DNA from: Streptomyces spinosisporus
GTDB lineage: Bacteria > Actinomycetota > Actinomycetes > Streptomycetales > Streptomycetaceae
Assembly: GCF_022698145.1 (NCBI RefSeq)
Contig: NZ_JALDAX010000005.1
Span: 62,001 to 126,000, forward strand
DNA length: 64,000 bases
Direction of reading: 5' to 3'
Below are positions 18,345 to 28,330 of the stretch, one piece after another (within the stretch, counting starts at the first letter, position 1; each line of letters begins with the position of its first letter). The notes below the pieces were generated by a model, which did no database searches, was not told the origin of the DNA, and worked only from the letters and a program-made list of their open reading frames with translations. Both the position numbers and the translations under genes were made by a program.

Positions 18345-19862
18345 TCATGCCCCACTCCCCCTCCAGATGTCCGTGAACCGGTCCAGCATCGCGGCCGCTG
18401 CCGTCACGTCCTCGGTGAGCGGGCGGTCGGTCTGGTCCTCGGACAGGGCCGACTCGGCGAGCTCCAGTGCGTGGCCCACCGGCAGGTCCGGCTCGGGACG
18501 CAGGCCGCGCTGGCGCAACGCCCGTACGGCGGCGACGAGTTCGCAGCCGACGACGAGACGGTACGCGCGACAGGCGCGCAGCGTCTGGCGTGCGGCGAGC
18601 GAGGCGAAGCTGGCCTGTTCCTCGACGCCCCGGGAGAGTACAGCGTGACCGAGGGAGGCGGGAGCGGAGAAGGCCCGCAGATCGCCGAGGGCGGCCCCGG
18701 CGGCGTACTCGAGGATCATCACGCCGGAGGCGGCGGCCTCCTCGTTGGCGAGGAAGGGCCGCAGCCGGGTGAAGCCGGGCTCGTTGAGTGTGGACAGCCG
18801 GGAGGTCGACAGCCGGGCGACCTGGGTCAGGGCGAGCCTGAAGTGGTCCAGGGCGAGGGCGAGTTGGGCTTGGTAGAAGCCGCCGTGGTGGTAGGCCGCC
18901 ATGTCCTCGGCGGAGATCAGCGGGTTCTCGGCGGCCGCGTTGATCTCGATGCGCAGCACCTCCTCCAGGGCGTCCGCAGCGTCCAGCGCCGGGCCGTGTA
19001 TCTGGGGCACGCAGCGGAAGCCGTACGGGTCCTGAATCCGGCCGAGCGGCGGGGTGGGCCGGTCGGCCGCGCCGATCAGGGCGCGCATCCGGCGGGCCAC
19101 CTCGCTGGAGCCGCGGTGCGGGCGGGCGGCGTGCACGGGGGCGGCGTAGGCCTCGTGCGAGCCGTCGACGGCCAGCAGGGAGAGCGCGGCGACCACCTGG
19201 GTGGCCTGCACGAGTGCGCGCAGTTCGTCGAGGGCCAGCGCGGCCTGGCCGAGGGTGAGGGCGTTGCTGCTGATGAAGGCCAGCGCGTCGTTGTTGTCGA
19301 GCTGCTGCGCCTTGGGCGCGCCGGGCCCCCGCCAGGGGTGCTCGCCGGCGAGGGCGAGCCCGGCCTGCGCGAGGGCGGCGATGTCGCCGGTGCCGACGGA
19401 GCCGAACTCGTTCACGACCGGGTGGGCGCCGCTCTCCAGCGCCTCGCACAGCGCGGTGATGACGGTCGGCCGAAGGCCCGCCCCTCCCGCGAGGAGCTGG
19501 TTGGCGCGGACGGCGAGCATCGCCCGGACCTCCCGCGCGGGCAGCTCCTCGCCGATCGCGCCGGCGTGGCTGCGCAGCAGCCTGAGCCCGTGCTCGGCGG
19601 CGGCTTCGGTGGGCACGTCCTCGTTCCGGTTGGCGCCGACACCGGTGGAGCGGCCGTAGACGCGCCCGGTCGCGGCGATCTGCCGGGCGGCGTCCCAGGA
19701 CTCCGTCACCCGCTTCATCGCGTCGGTGCCGGGGACCGGCCGGGCGGTGCCCTCGGCCAGCCGCACCACGTCGACGACGCCGAGCCCGATCCCGTCGAGG
19801 ACCACCAGGCCGGTGTGCCCCGCCGACGCGACATCCGGAGTGTCCACGATCCGAGACGACAT
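18345..19862 (-). CDS. Aromatic amino-acid/histidine ammonia-lyase homologue lacking the MIO triad
   Basis: A 505-residue member of the HAL/PAL family. Family landmarks are present: the catalytic-Tyr loop VYGRSTGVGANRN (Tyr69), RANQLLAGGAGLRP, QDPYGFRCVPQIHG, and LRIEINAAAENPLI. The segment that normally reads GSVGASGDLAPLAH is here GSVGTGDIAALAQ (residues 154-166), one residue shorter and without Ala-Ser-Gly, so no MIO electrophile can form. NGTQ is also missing (SSNALTLGQA). Ergothionase is a known MIO-less member. With the divergent quaternary-amine importer, elimination of trimethylamine from ergothioneine or hercynine is a plausible reaction; not proven. ATG 19862 is chosen; TTG 19871 is possible. 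Many tools would call it hutH. Confidence 0.85.
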   Translation of the reverse strand: MSSRIVDTPDVASAGHTGLVVLDGIGLGVVDVVRLAEGTARPVPGTDAMKRVTESWDAARQIAATGRVYGRSTGVGANRNEDVPTEAAAEHGLRLLRSHAGAIGEELPAREVRAMLAVRANQLLAGGAGLRPTVITALCEALESGAHPVVNEFGSVGTGDIAALAQAGLALAGEHPWRGPGAPKAQQLDNNDALAFISSNALTLGQAALALDELRALVQATQVVAALSLLAVDGSHEAYAAPVHAARPHRGSSEVARRMRALIGAADRPTPPLGRIQDPYGFRCVPQIHGPALDAADALEEVLRIEINAAAENPLISAEDMAAYHHGGFYQAQLALALDHFRLALTQVARLSTSRLSTLNEPGFTRLRPFLANEEAAASGVMILEYAAGAALGDLRAFSAPASLGHAVLSRGVEEQASFASLAARQTLRACRAYRLVVGCELVAAVRALRQRGLRPEPDLPVGHALELAESALSEDQTDRPLTEDVTAAAAMLDRFTDIWRGSGA

Positions 19863-19939
19863 ACAGCTCAAACCCCAATCATTCCGGACATCCGATCTTG
19901 CCTACCGGTCATCAATTCCCACGGATTACCGCCGAGACG

Positions 19940-19955
19940 TTGACAACCTATTCAG
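19940..19955 (+). promoter_or_regulatory. Putative promoter/operator between lyase and ABC importer
   Basis: TTGACAACCTATTCAG, 48 nt before the ABC ATPase start and 78 nt before the divergent lyase start. TTGACA is a good -35 box. It matches the element upstream of hutU (TTGAC and CTATTCAG, spacer differing by 2 nt) in the same relative orientation and distance. Confidence 0.45.
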
Positions 19956-20003
19956 ATACCAAGAACTCTGCATGACGTTATACAGCCGGGCAAGGGACAA
20001 CTC

Positions 20004-21038
20004 ATGATCCAGTTCGACGCGGTCCACAAACGCTTCCCCAACGGCACGACAGCAGTTCACGATCTCACCCTGGAGATGCCCGAAGGGGGCGTGACCGTCC
20101 TCGTCGGGACCTCCGGTTGCGGCAAGACGACCACCCTGCGGATGATCAACCGGATGGTCGAACCGACCTCCGGCACCATCCGGGTCGGCGGCCGGGACGT
20201 GACCCGGCAGGACGCCGCCGAACTGCGCCGCTCCATCGGCTACGTCATCCAGCAGGCGGGCCTGTTCCCGCACCGCACCGTCCTGGACAACATCGCCACC
20301 GTCCCGTTGCTGCTCGGCTGGAACCGGAAGAAGGCCCGTGCCAGGGCCGCCGAACTGCTGGAGACGGTGGGCCTGACCGCAGACGCCGGCCGGCGCTACC
20401 CGCACCAGCTCTCCGGCGGCCAGCAGCAGCGCGTGGGCGTGGCCCGCGCCCTGGCCGCCGACCCGCCGGTGCTGCTCATGGACGAGCCCTTCGGCGCCGT
20501 CGACCCGGTCGTGCGCGCCCAGCTCCAGGACGAACTGCTGCGCCTGCAGCAGGAGTTGAGCAAGACCATCGTCTTCGTCACGCACGACATCGACGAGGCG
20601 GTGCGGCTCGGCGACCAGATCGCGGTCTTCCGCACCGGCGGCCATCTGGTGCAGTGCGCCTCGCCCGCCGAGCTCCTCGCCCGGCCCGCCGACGACTTCG
20701 TGGCCGACTTCCTCGGCGCCGAACGCGGCCTGAAGCTGCTGTCGCTGAAGACCCTCGCGGACGTGCCGCGCGGCCCGGCCCCCGAGGGCGGCGTCTGGAC
20801 CCTCGTCCTCGACGAGGCGAACCGCCCCCTGCACTGGGCGTCGAAGGAGACCGAGATCCCCCTGCGCCCGCTGAAGGACACCGACTCCCTCCTCGCCGCC
20901 CTCGACGAGTCGGTCGCCTCCCCCACCGGCCTGATCGTCCGCGTCGACGCGGACGGCGTCCTCACCGGCGTCTCCTCCCGCGACGACATCCACGAGCACG
21001 CGGGCCGGGCGCACACGCAGGCGCGGGTGGCGGCATGA
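20004..21038 (+). CDS. ABC transporter ATP-binding protein, quaternary-amine (ProV/OpuCA/EgtV) type
   Basis: A 344-residue ATPase of the glycine betaine/carnitine/choline importer group. Walker A GTSGCGKTTTLRM, the diagnostic INRMVEPTSG, signature LSGGQQQRVG, Walker B PPVLLMDEPFGAVDP and switch His VTHDIDEA are visible. Residues ~245-344 form a C-terminal CBS-like regulatory region, as in OpuCA. ATG 20004 is preceded by AAGGGAC. It is first in a four-gene operon and its stop overlaps the next start (ATGA). It is divergent from the MIO-less lyase, which suggests a trimethylammonium substrate. Confidence 0.93.
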   Translation: MIQFDAVHKRFPNGTTAVHDLTLEMPEGGVTVLVGTSGCGKTTTLRMINRMVEPTSGTIRVGGRDVTRQDAAELRRSIGYVIQQAGLFPHRTVLDNIATVPLLLGWNRKKARARAAELLETVGLTADAGRRYPHQLSGGQQQRVGVARALAADPPVLLMDEPFGAVDPVVRAQLQDELLRLQQELSKTIVFVTHDIDEAVRLGDQIAVFRTGGHLVQCASPAELLARPADDFVADFLGAERGLKLLSLKTLADVPRGPAPEGGVWTLVLDEANRPLHWASKETEIPLRPLKDTDSLLAALDESVASPTGLIVRVDADGVLTGVSSRDDIHEHAGRAHTQARVAA

Positions 21039-21676
21039 GCGTCGACTGGTCGTGGATAGGCGACCACACCGACGAGCTCACCAGCCTCACGGTCTCCCAC
21101 CTCCAGGCCGCCCTCAGCGCCGTCTTCTTCGGCGTCCTGATCTCGCTCCCGCTCGCGGTGATCGCCCACCGCATCCGCCCGCTGCGCGGCCTGCTGCTCG
21201 GCATCTCCAACGTCCTGTTCACGATCCCGTCGATCGCGATCTTCGTGCTGCTGCTCCCGGTCAGCGGTCTGACCCGCACCACCACGGTCATCGGCCTGAC
21301 CATCTACACCCTGGTCGTGCTGCTGCGGAACACGGTCGAGGGCCTGGACTCGGTCCCCGCGAAGACCAAGGAGGCGGCCAAGGCCATGGGCACGCGCCCC
21401 CTGCGCACGCTGCTGACCGTCGAGTTCCCGCTCGCGCTCCCCGTGATCATGGCCGGCGTCCGGATCGCCACGGTCATGTCGATCTCGCTGGTCTCGGTCG
21501 CGACCTACATCGGCGACGGCGGCCTCGGCCAGCTGTTCACCGACGGCTTCCAGCGCAACTTCCCCACCCCCGTGATCGTCGGCGTGGTCCTCACGATCCT
21601 GCTCGCGGTCGTGGCGGACGCGCTGCTTGTTGCCCTGCAGTACGTGCTGACCCCCTGGCGCAGGAGGCGTACCTGA
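21035..21676 (+). CDS. ABC transporter permease (OpuCB/ProW type)
   Basis: A 213-residue permease with about five to six transmembrane helices and the EAA loop (TKEAAKAMGTRPLRTLLTVE in part). It starts at ATG 21035, overlapping the ATPase stop by 4 nt. Family members pair with a second similar permease to form the channel; that gene follows 1 bp later. It ends in a basic tail (WRRRRT). Confidence 0.92.
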   Translation: MSVDWSWIGDHTDELTSLTVSHLQAALSAVFFGVLISLPLAVIAHRIRPLRGLLLGISNVLFTIPSIAIFVLLLPVSGLTRTTTVIGLTIYTLVVLLRNTVEGLDSVPAKTKEAAKAMGTRPLRTLLTVEFPLALPVIMAGVRIATVMSISLVSVATYIGDGGLGQLFTDGFQRNFPTPVIVGVVLTILLAVVADALLVALQYVLTPWRRRRT

Positions 21677-21677
21677 G

Positions 21678-22340
21678 ATGTACGAGCTCTTCAAGAACCT
21701 CGCCGACTGGCTGACCAGCGGCGCCAGTTGGTCCGGCTCCGACGGCATCGCCCACCGCCTCGCCGAGCACCTGCAGTACTCGCTCCTCGCGACCCTGATC
21801 GCGGCCGCCATCGGCCTCCCGATCGGCCTGCTCATCGGCCACACCGGCAAGGGCGCCTTCGTCGCCATCAACCTCTCGTCCTTCGGCCGCGCCCTGCCCA
21901 CCGTCGGCCTGGTCGTCCTGGTCTTCCTGGCCGGCGGCCTGTCGATGCTGCCGGTCTACGTGGCCCTGGTCGCCCTCGCCGTCCCGGCGATCGTCACCAA
22001 CACCTACGCCGGGATGACGGCCGTCGACCCGGACGTACGGGACGCGGCGCGCGGCCAGGGCATGCGCGGCCACCAGGTCCTGTTCCAGGTCGAACTGCCG
22101 CTCGCGCTCCCGCTGATCATGACCGGCCTGCGCCTCGCGCTCATCCAGGTCGTCGCGACCGCCACGATCGCCGCGTACGTCTCCTTCGGGGGCCTGGGCC
22201 GCTACGTCTTCGACGGGCTCGCCCAGCGCGACCTGGTGCAGGTGCTCGGCGGCGCGGTGCTGGTCGCCGTGGTCGCCATCGCCCTGGACCTGCTGCTCTC
22301 CGGCCTCCAGCGCCTCCTCTTCCGACACCGCACCGCCTAG
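21678..22340 (+). CDS. ABC transporter permease (OpuCD/ProW type)
   Basis: A 220-residue second permease. Six predicted helices, for example LLATLIAAAIGLPIGLLIG and FGRALPTVGLVVLVFLAGG, and the EAA loop VRDAARGQGMRGHQVLFQVE. The ribosome site AGGAGG lies just inside the end of the preceding gene. As in OpuC systems the two permeases are separate from the binding protein, unlike EgtU of H. pylori, where permease and binding domain are fused. Confidence 0.92.
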   Translation: MYELFKNLADWLTSGASWSGSDGIAHRLAEHLQYSLLATLIAAAIGLPIGLLIGHTGKGAFVAINLSSFGRALPTVGLVVLVFLAGGLSMLPVYVALVALAVPAIVTNTYAGMTAVDPDVRDAARGQGMRGHQVLFQVELPLALPLIMTGLRLALIQVVATATIAAYVSFGGLGRYVFDGLAQRDLVQVLGGAVLVAVVAIALDLLLSGLQRLLFRHRTA

Positions 22341-22354
22341 GGACCCAGAAGACC

Positions 22355-23287
22355 ATGAACCGACGCACCCTCCTCGGCGGCCTGTTCGCGGCCGCCTCCG
22401 TCCCCGCCCTCTCCGCCTGCGCGAGCGGCGTCACCTCCCTCGACGGCTCGGGCTCCGCCTCCGGTGGCGGCGGCTCCAGCAAGGGCGGGGTCACCATCGG
22501 CACCGCCAACTTCACCGAGAACCAGGTACTGGGCTACCTCTACGCCGCCGTGCTGAAGCAGGCCGGCGTGAAGGTCACCGTCCGCCCCAACCTCGGCACC
22601 CGCGAGATCGTGATCCCCGCCCTCAGGAGCGGCGACATCGACCTGCTGCCCGAGTACCAGGGCGCCCTGCTCAACTACCTCGACCCGAAGGCCACCGCCG
22701 CGGAGGAGGGCGCCATGCAGAACGCCCTCACCCTGGCCCTGCCCAAGGGCCTGCAGATCCTCCCCTACGGCGCGGCCGAGGACTCCGACGCCTTCGTGGT
22801 CACCCGCGAGACGGCGAAGAAGTACGGCCTGACCTCGCTCGCCGACCTGAAGAAACAGAACGGCAGGCTGGTCCTCGGCGCGGCCCCCGAGGTGAAGAAG
22901 CGCCGGGTGGGCGCGGTCGGCCTGAAGGACGTCTACGGCGTGGAGTTCAAGGAGTTCAAGTCGCTCGACTCCGACGGCCCGCTGGTCAAGGGCGCCCTGA
23001 AGAAGGGCGACGTGGACGTGGCGAACCTCTTCACCACCGACACCGACATCGAGGCCAACGACTGGGTGGTCCTCGCCGACCCCGCGAACCTCATCCCCAG
23101 TCAGCACATCGTCCCGCTCGTCGCCGACCGCAAGGCCGACGACACGGTCCGCAAGGCGCTCGCCCGCCTCGGCAACGTCCTGACCACCGCCCAGCTCACC
23201 GAGCTCAACCGGCTGGTCGACAAGGACAAGAAGGACCCCGAGGAGGTGGCCGACGACTACGCGAAGCGGCACGGCCTGGCGAAGTGA
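22355..23287 (+). CDS. Substrate-binding lipoprotein of quaternary-amine ABC importer (OpuCC/ProX type)
   Basis: A 310-residue lipoprotein. Signal: MNRRTLLGGLFAAASVPALS then lipobox LSAC. A Gly/Ser linker follows, then the OpuAC domain with TIGTANFTENQVLGYLYAAV, IDLLPEYQGALLNYL (matching the D-x-x-PEYTG pattern) and IPSQHIVPLV. The Tyr residues in these segments are candidates for an aromatic cage around a trimethylammonium group. Which betaine is bound cannot be read from sequence. It is the last gene of the operon. Confidence 0.92.
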   Translation: MNRRTLLGGLFAAASVPALSACASGVTSLDGSGSASGGGGSSKGGVTIGTANFTENQVLGYLYAAVLKQAGVKVTVRPNLGTREIVIPALRSGDIDLLPEYQGALLNYLDPKATAAEEGAMQNALTLALPKGLQILPYGAAEDSDAFVVTRETAKKYGLTSLADLKKQNGRLVLGAAPEVKKRRVGAVGLKDVYGVEFKEFKSLDSDGPLVKGALKKGDVDVANLFTTDTDIEANDWVVLADPANLIPSQHIVPLVADRKADDTVRKALARLGNVLTTAQLTELNRLVDKDKKDPEEVADDYAKRHGLAK

Positions 23288-23405
23288 CCCGCGCGGGGTG
23301 TCCCGGACGGCGGGCCACCCCCGCCCCCAACAGGGGGGCTAACCCCAGTGCGGGCCCGCGCACGGCTCCTTACCGTGGTGTTCCATGACGGGATGGGAGA
23401 CCGGT

Positions 23406-23834
23406 ATGGACGCGCGGGACGCCGAGCTCAAGAAGGAACTGAACGCCACCCTGCAGGCGCGCAGGGAACTCGGCGAGGAGTACGAGTCCGCACTGGTCGA
23501 CTCGTTCCTGGAGAAGGTCGACCAGCGCATCGACGGCGCGGTCGAGCGCCGGGTGCGGCGGCAGCTGGCGGAGCAGCAGATGGTGGTGGCCCGGGGCTCC
23601 CGGGCGCCCCGGTCGACGGACTCCTGGGGTGAGCGGTTCGGCTTCGGCCTGGTCTCCCTGGTCCTCGCGATCCCGCTCTCCGCGATCGGCGGCTCGCTCG
23701 GCGATCTGCCGGGCCTGTTCGCCAGCTGGGCGGGCATCGTCGGAGTGAACCTCGTCCAGGCGGTGCGCACCAACCCCGGCCTGTTCGGCCACCGCGACAA
23801 GCGGGCCAAGGACGGGGACCGCTGGGAGGAATGA
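23406..23834 (+). CDS. Small membrane protein with charged coiled-coil N-terminus
   Basis: A 142-residue protein. Residues 1-60 are highly charged and helical (MDARDAELKKELNATLQARR). Residues ~85-125 hold two hydrophobic helices (FGLVSLVLAIPLSAIGG and LPGLFASWAGIVGVNLV). The layout resembles small conserved actinobacterial integral membrane proteins; the function is unknown. ATG 23406 has GGGAG 6 nt upstream; an ATG at 23385 is less likely. It is probably monocistronic. Confidence 0.8.
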   Translation: MDARDAELKKELNATLQARRELGEEYESALVDSFLEKVDQRIDGAVERRVRRQLAEQQMVVARGSRAPRSTDSWGERFGFGLVSLVLAIPLSAIGGSLGDLPGLFASWAGIVGVNLVQAVRTNPGLFGHRDKRAKDGDRWEE

Positions 23835-23873
23835 GCCGTCAGGCGTGAGCCGACGGACCTGAGATACATGTGC

Positions 23874-23926
23874 GCGGGGACCGCCGCACCCCCGCGTACG
23901 GGGGGCGGGACGACGGCGGTCCCCGC
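23874..23926 (+). terminator. Strong hairpin after the small membrane protein
   Basis: The arms GCGGGGACCGCCG (23874-23886) and CGGCGGTCCCCGC (23914-23926) pair perfectly, with an inner CCCCCGCGTACGGGGG. There is no T-run. The rest of the 301-bp gap 23835-24135 shows only short GGAGGTCC-like repetitions. Confidence 0.6.
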
Positions 23927-24135
23927 GAGGGACGCTGACCGGCAGGGCCGGTGTGCGCGTCCGGGCGTCCATGGAGGTCCGGGAGCCGCTCCGGAGGTCC
24001 TTGGACGTTCGGCGCCGGCCCGGGCGGGGAGCCTGCCCCACCGCCCTGCCGACGACTCCAATCTGCCGGACCCTTGTTAAGCGAGTGCTGCGCGGACGTG
24101 ACACGCGCGTACCACTTCCGCGAAGTCCGCGGACG

Positions 24136-25521
<1,386 letters not shown>

Positions 25522-25670
25522 CGTTGTCTCCGGATGCTTGCAAAAGAAGTGGCCGTGATGGTTCCGCCAGCCTACGGCCCGCAACGGTCGTTCACTCCCT
25601 GTTGAGATTGGCCGACCGTCTGTACGGGGCAAGGAGTGGTTGTACGGCAACGAGGAGGTGGCGGCGGCCT

Positions 25671-26732
25671 ATGACGAGCATGTCGAGGGCGCGGGTGGCC
25701 CGGCGGATCGCGGCCGGAGCGGCATACGGCGGTGGCGGCATCGGCCTTGCGGGCGCGGCCGCGGTCGGTCTGGTGCTGGCGGAGGTCCACATGGCCAGGC
25801 GCCATGTGGGCAACGGCACCAGCGGCCGGGTCCCGGTCGCGGACGGCCTGTACGGCACCACGTACACCGTCCCCGACGAACCTCCCCTGCGCCTGACGAT
25901 GCTCGGTGACTCCACGGCCGCGGGACAGGGCGTCCACCGGGCGGGCCAGACCCCGGGCGCCCTGCTCGCCTCGGGCCTGTCGGCGGTGGCGGAGCGCCCG
26001 GTGGTCCTGCACAACGTGGCCCTGCCGGGGGCCACCTCCGACGATCTGGACCGCCAGGTCGCCCTGGTCCTGGCCAACCCGACCCTGGTGCCGGACATCT
26101 GCGTGATCATGATCGGCGCGAACGACGTCACCCACCGGATGCCGCCGACCCGCTCGGTGCGCCATCTCTCGGCGGCGGTACGGCGGCTGCGCACGGCCGG
26201 CGCGGAGGTGGTGGTCGGCACGTGCCCCGACCTGGGCACGGTGGAGCGCGTCCAGCAGCCGCTGCGCTGGCTCGCCCGCCGCTCCTCCCGCCAGCTGGCG
26301 GCCGCCCAGACGATCGGCACCGTCGCGCAGGGCGGCCGCACGGTGTCGCTGGGCGACCTGCTGGGCCCCGAGTTCGAGGCCAACCCGCGTGAGCTGTTCG
26401 GCCCCGACAACTACCACCCCTCCGCCGAGGGATATGCGACGGCGGCGATGGCGGTCCTGCCCACGGTGTGCGCGGCGCTCGGCGTGTGGCCGGAGGAGGA
26501 GCGCCCGGACGTCTCCCGCCGCGAGGGCTTCCTGCCGGTCGCACGGGCGGCGGCGGAGGCCGCGTCCGAGGCCGGTACGGAGGTCACGGCGGCCATGCCG
26601 ACGGGGCCGCGCGGACCGTGGGCCCTGCTCAAGCGCAGGCGCAGGCGCCGGGTGCAGGAGCCGGAGACGGAGACGGAGACGGAGACGGAGGCCACACAGG
26701 CCGCTCCGGGCAGCAGAAAAGCAAGCGCTTAG
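25671..26732 (+). CDS. Membrane-anchored SGNH/GDSL hydrolase
   Basis: A 353-residue protein. A basic start and one hydrophobic helix (GIGLAGAAAVGLVLAEV) anchor it, with the hydrolase probably outside. Block I MLGDSTAAGQG gives the nucleophile Ser, block III is MIGANDVTH, and block V is FGPDNYHPSAEGY with Asp and His. Such enzymes are esterases or deacylases; the substrate is unknown. The tail (LKRRRRRRVQEPETETETE) is highly charged. ATG 25671 lies 12 nt after GAGGAGG. It is followed by the thiolase gene 106 bp on. Confidence 0.87.
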   Translation: MTSMSRARVARRIAAGAAYGGGGIGLAGAAAVGLVLAEVHMARRHVGNGTSGRVPVADGLYGTTYTVPDEPPLRLTMLGDSTAAGQGVHRAGQTPGALLASGLSAVAERPVVLHNVALPGATSDDLDRQVALVLANPTLVPDICVIMIGANDVTHRMPPTRSVRHLSAAVRRLRTAGAEVVVGTCPDLGTVERVQQPLRWLARRSSRQLAAAQTIGTVAQGGRTVSLGDLLGPEFEANPRELFGPDNYHPSAEGYATAAMAVLPTVCAALGVWPEEERPDVSRREGFLPVARAAAEAASEAGTEVTAAMPTGPRGPWALLKRRRRRRVQEPETETETETEATQAAPGSRKASA

Positions 26733-26838
26733 AAAATTGCGGCCAGGGTCACACCGCGACACCCGTGACCCGGCAGCTACGTGCGGGTAGCTTCCCAAGC
26801 AGCCCCGTCCGTCGCCCCCGTATGCCAATGGAGCCGTG

Positions 26839-28059
26839 ATGCCCGAAGCCGTGATCGTCTCGACCGCCCGCTCCCCCATCGGCCGCGCCTTCAAGGGCTC
26901 CCTCAAGGATCTGCGACCCGACGACCTGACCGCCACGATCATCCAGGCCGCCCTCGCCAAGGTCCCCGAGCTGGACCCGAAGGACATCGAGGACCTGATG
27001 CTCGGCTGCGGCCTGCCCGGCGGCGAGCAGGGCAACAACCTCGGCCGCATCGTGGCCGTACAGATGGGAATGGACCACCTCCCGGGCTGCACCATCACCC
27101 GGTACTGCTCGTCCTCCCTGCAGACCTCCCGCATGGCCCTGCACGCCATCAAGGCCGGCGAGGGCGACGTCTTCATCTCGGCCGGCGTCGAGATGGTCTC
27201 CCGCTACACGAAGGGGAACTCCGACAGCCTCCCCGACACGCACAACCCCCTCTTCGCCGAGGCCGAGGCCCGCACCGCCGAGGTCGCCCAGCAGGAGGGC
27301 ACCACCTGGCACGACCCGCGCGAGGACGGCCTGGTCCCCGACCCGTACATCGCGATGGGCCAGACCGCCGAGAACCTGGCCCGCCTCAAGGGCGTCACCC
27401 GCCAGGACATGGACGAGTTCGGCGTCCGCTCGCAGAACCTCGCCGAGGAAGCCATCAAGAACGGCTTCTGGGAGCGCGAGATCACCCCGGTGACGCTGCC
27501 CGACGGCACGGTCGTCGCCAAGGACGACGGCCCGCGCGCGGGCGTCACCATGGAGGGCGTCGCCGGCCTCAAGCCGGTCTTCCGCCCCGACGGCCTGGTC
27601 ACGGCCGGCAACTGCTGCCCGCTGAACGACGGCGCCGCCGCGGTCGTCATCATGAGCGACACCAAGGCCCGCGAGCTGGGCCTGACCCCGCTCGCCCGCA
27701 TCGTGTCGACCGGCGTCTCGGGCCTGTCCCCCGAGATCATGGGCCTCGGCCCGGTGGAGGCGTCCAAGCAGGCCCTCGGCCGCGCCGGCCTCACCATCGA
27801 CGACATCGACCTGGTCGAGATCAACGAGGCGTTCGCCGCCCAGGTGATCCCCTCCTACCGCGAGCTGGACATCCCGCTGGAGAAGCTGAACGTCAACGGC
27901 GGCGCCATCGCCGTCGGCCACCCCTTCGGCATGACCGGCGCCCGCATCACCGGCACGCTCATCAACTCCCTGCAGTTCCACGACAAGCAGTTCGGTCTGG
28001 AGACGATGTGCGTCGGCGGCGGCCAGGGCATGGCGATGGTCATCGAGCGGCTGAGCTGA
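26839..28059 (+). CDS. Acetyl-CoA acetyltransferase (thiolase)
   Basis: A 406-residue thiolase. Active-site Cys in [16 protein letters not shown], second-site NEAFAAQV, His in [17 protein letters not shown] and second Cys in [15 protein letters not shown] [10 protein letters not shown]. It interconverts acetyl-CoA and acetoacetyl-CoA or degrades 3-ketoacyl-CoA; no beta-oxidation partner lies beside it, so direction is open. ATG 26839 has GGAG at 5 nt; GTG 26836 is the alternative. A terminator follows at 28098. Confidence 0.94.
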   Translation: MPEAVIVSTARSPIGRAFKGSLKDLRPDDLTATIIQAALAKVPELDPKDIEDLMLGCGLPGGEQGNNLGRIVAVQMGMDHLPGCTITRYCSSSLQTSRMALHAIKAGEGDVFISAGVEMVSRYTKGNSDSLPDTHNPLFAEAEARTAEVAQQEGTTWHDPREDGLVPDPYIAMGQTAENLARLKGVTRQDMDEFGVRSQNLAEEAIKNGFWEREITPVTLPDGTVVAKDDGPRAGVTMEGVAGLKPVFRPDGLVTAGNCCPLNDGAAAVVIMSDTKARELGLTPLARIVSTGVSGLSPEIMGLGPVEASKQALGRAGLTIDDIDLVEINEAFAAQVIPSYRELDIPLEKLNVNGGAIAVGHPFGMTGARITGTLINSLQFHDKQFGLETMCVGGGQGMAMVIERLS

Positions 28060-28097
28060 CCTCTCGGTAGTCGCCGTAGCACACACCGTGAGCCAGT

Positions 28098-28137
28098 GGC
28101 CCGGAGTCCGGGAAACCCCGGGCCTCCGGGCCGTTTT
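28098..28137 (+). terminator. Rho-independent terminator of the thiolase gene
   Basis: GGCCCGGAG (28098-28106) pairs with CTCCGGGCC (28124-28132); an inner CCGGG/CCCGG adds to the stem. GTTTTGTG follows directly. Confidence 0.85.
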
Positions 28138-28330
28138 GTGATCCAATCTCCCCCAGGATGTGACCTATCTCCCTAAGCGGAGGGAGTTACGCAGGTCAGC
28201 GCTGTTGCGCCGATAAGCGCCGGGCCCAAAGTCCTGCCCGTTTCGTGACGTTACGCACTGACAGCTGGTTAGTCCGCCCTTCAAGCTGATGTAGGAAGTC
28301 GGGGGTCGACTTTGAACCGGGAGTACGTCA

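Noticed and set aside
18345..19862. Plain assignment as histidine ammonia-lyase hutH
   Set aside because: The MIO-forming Ala-Ser-Gly triad is absent, so the family name holds but the reaction does not follow.
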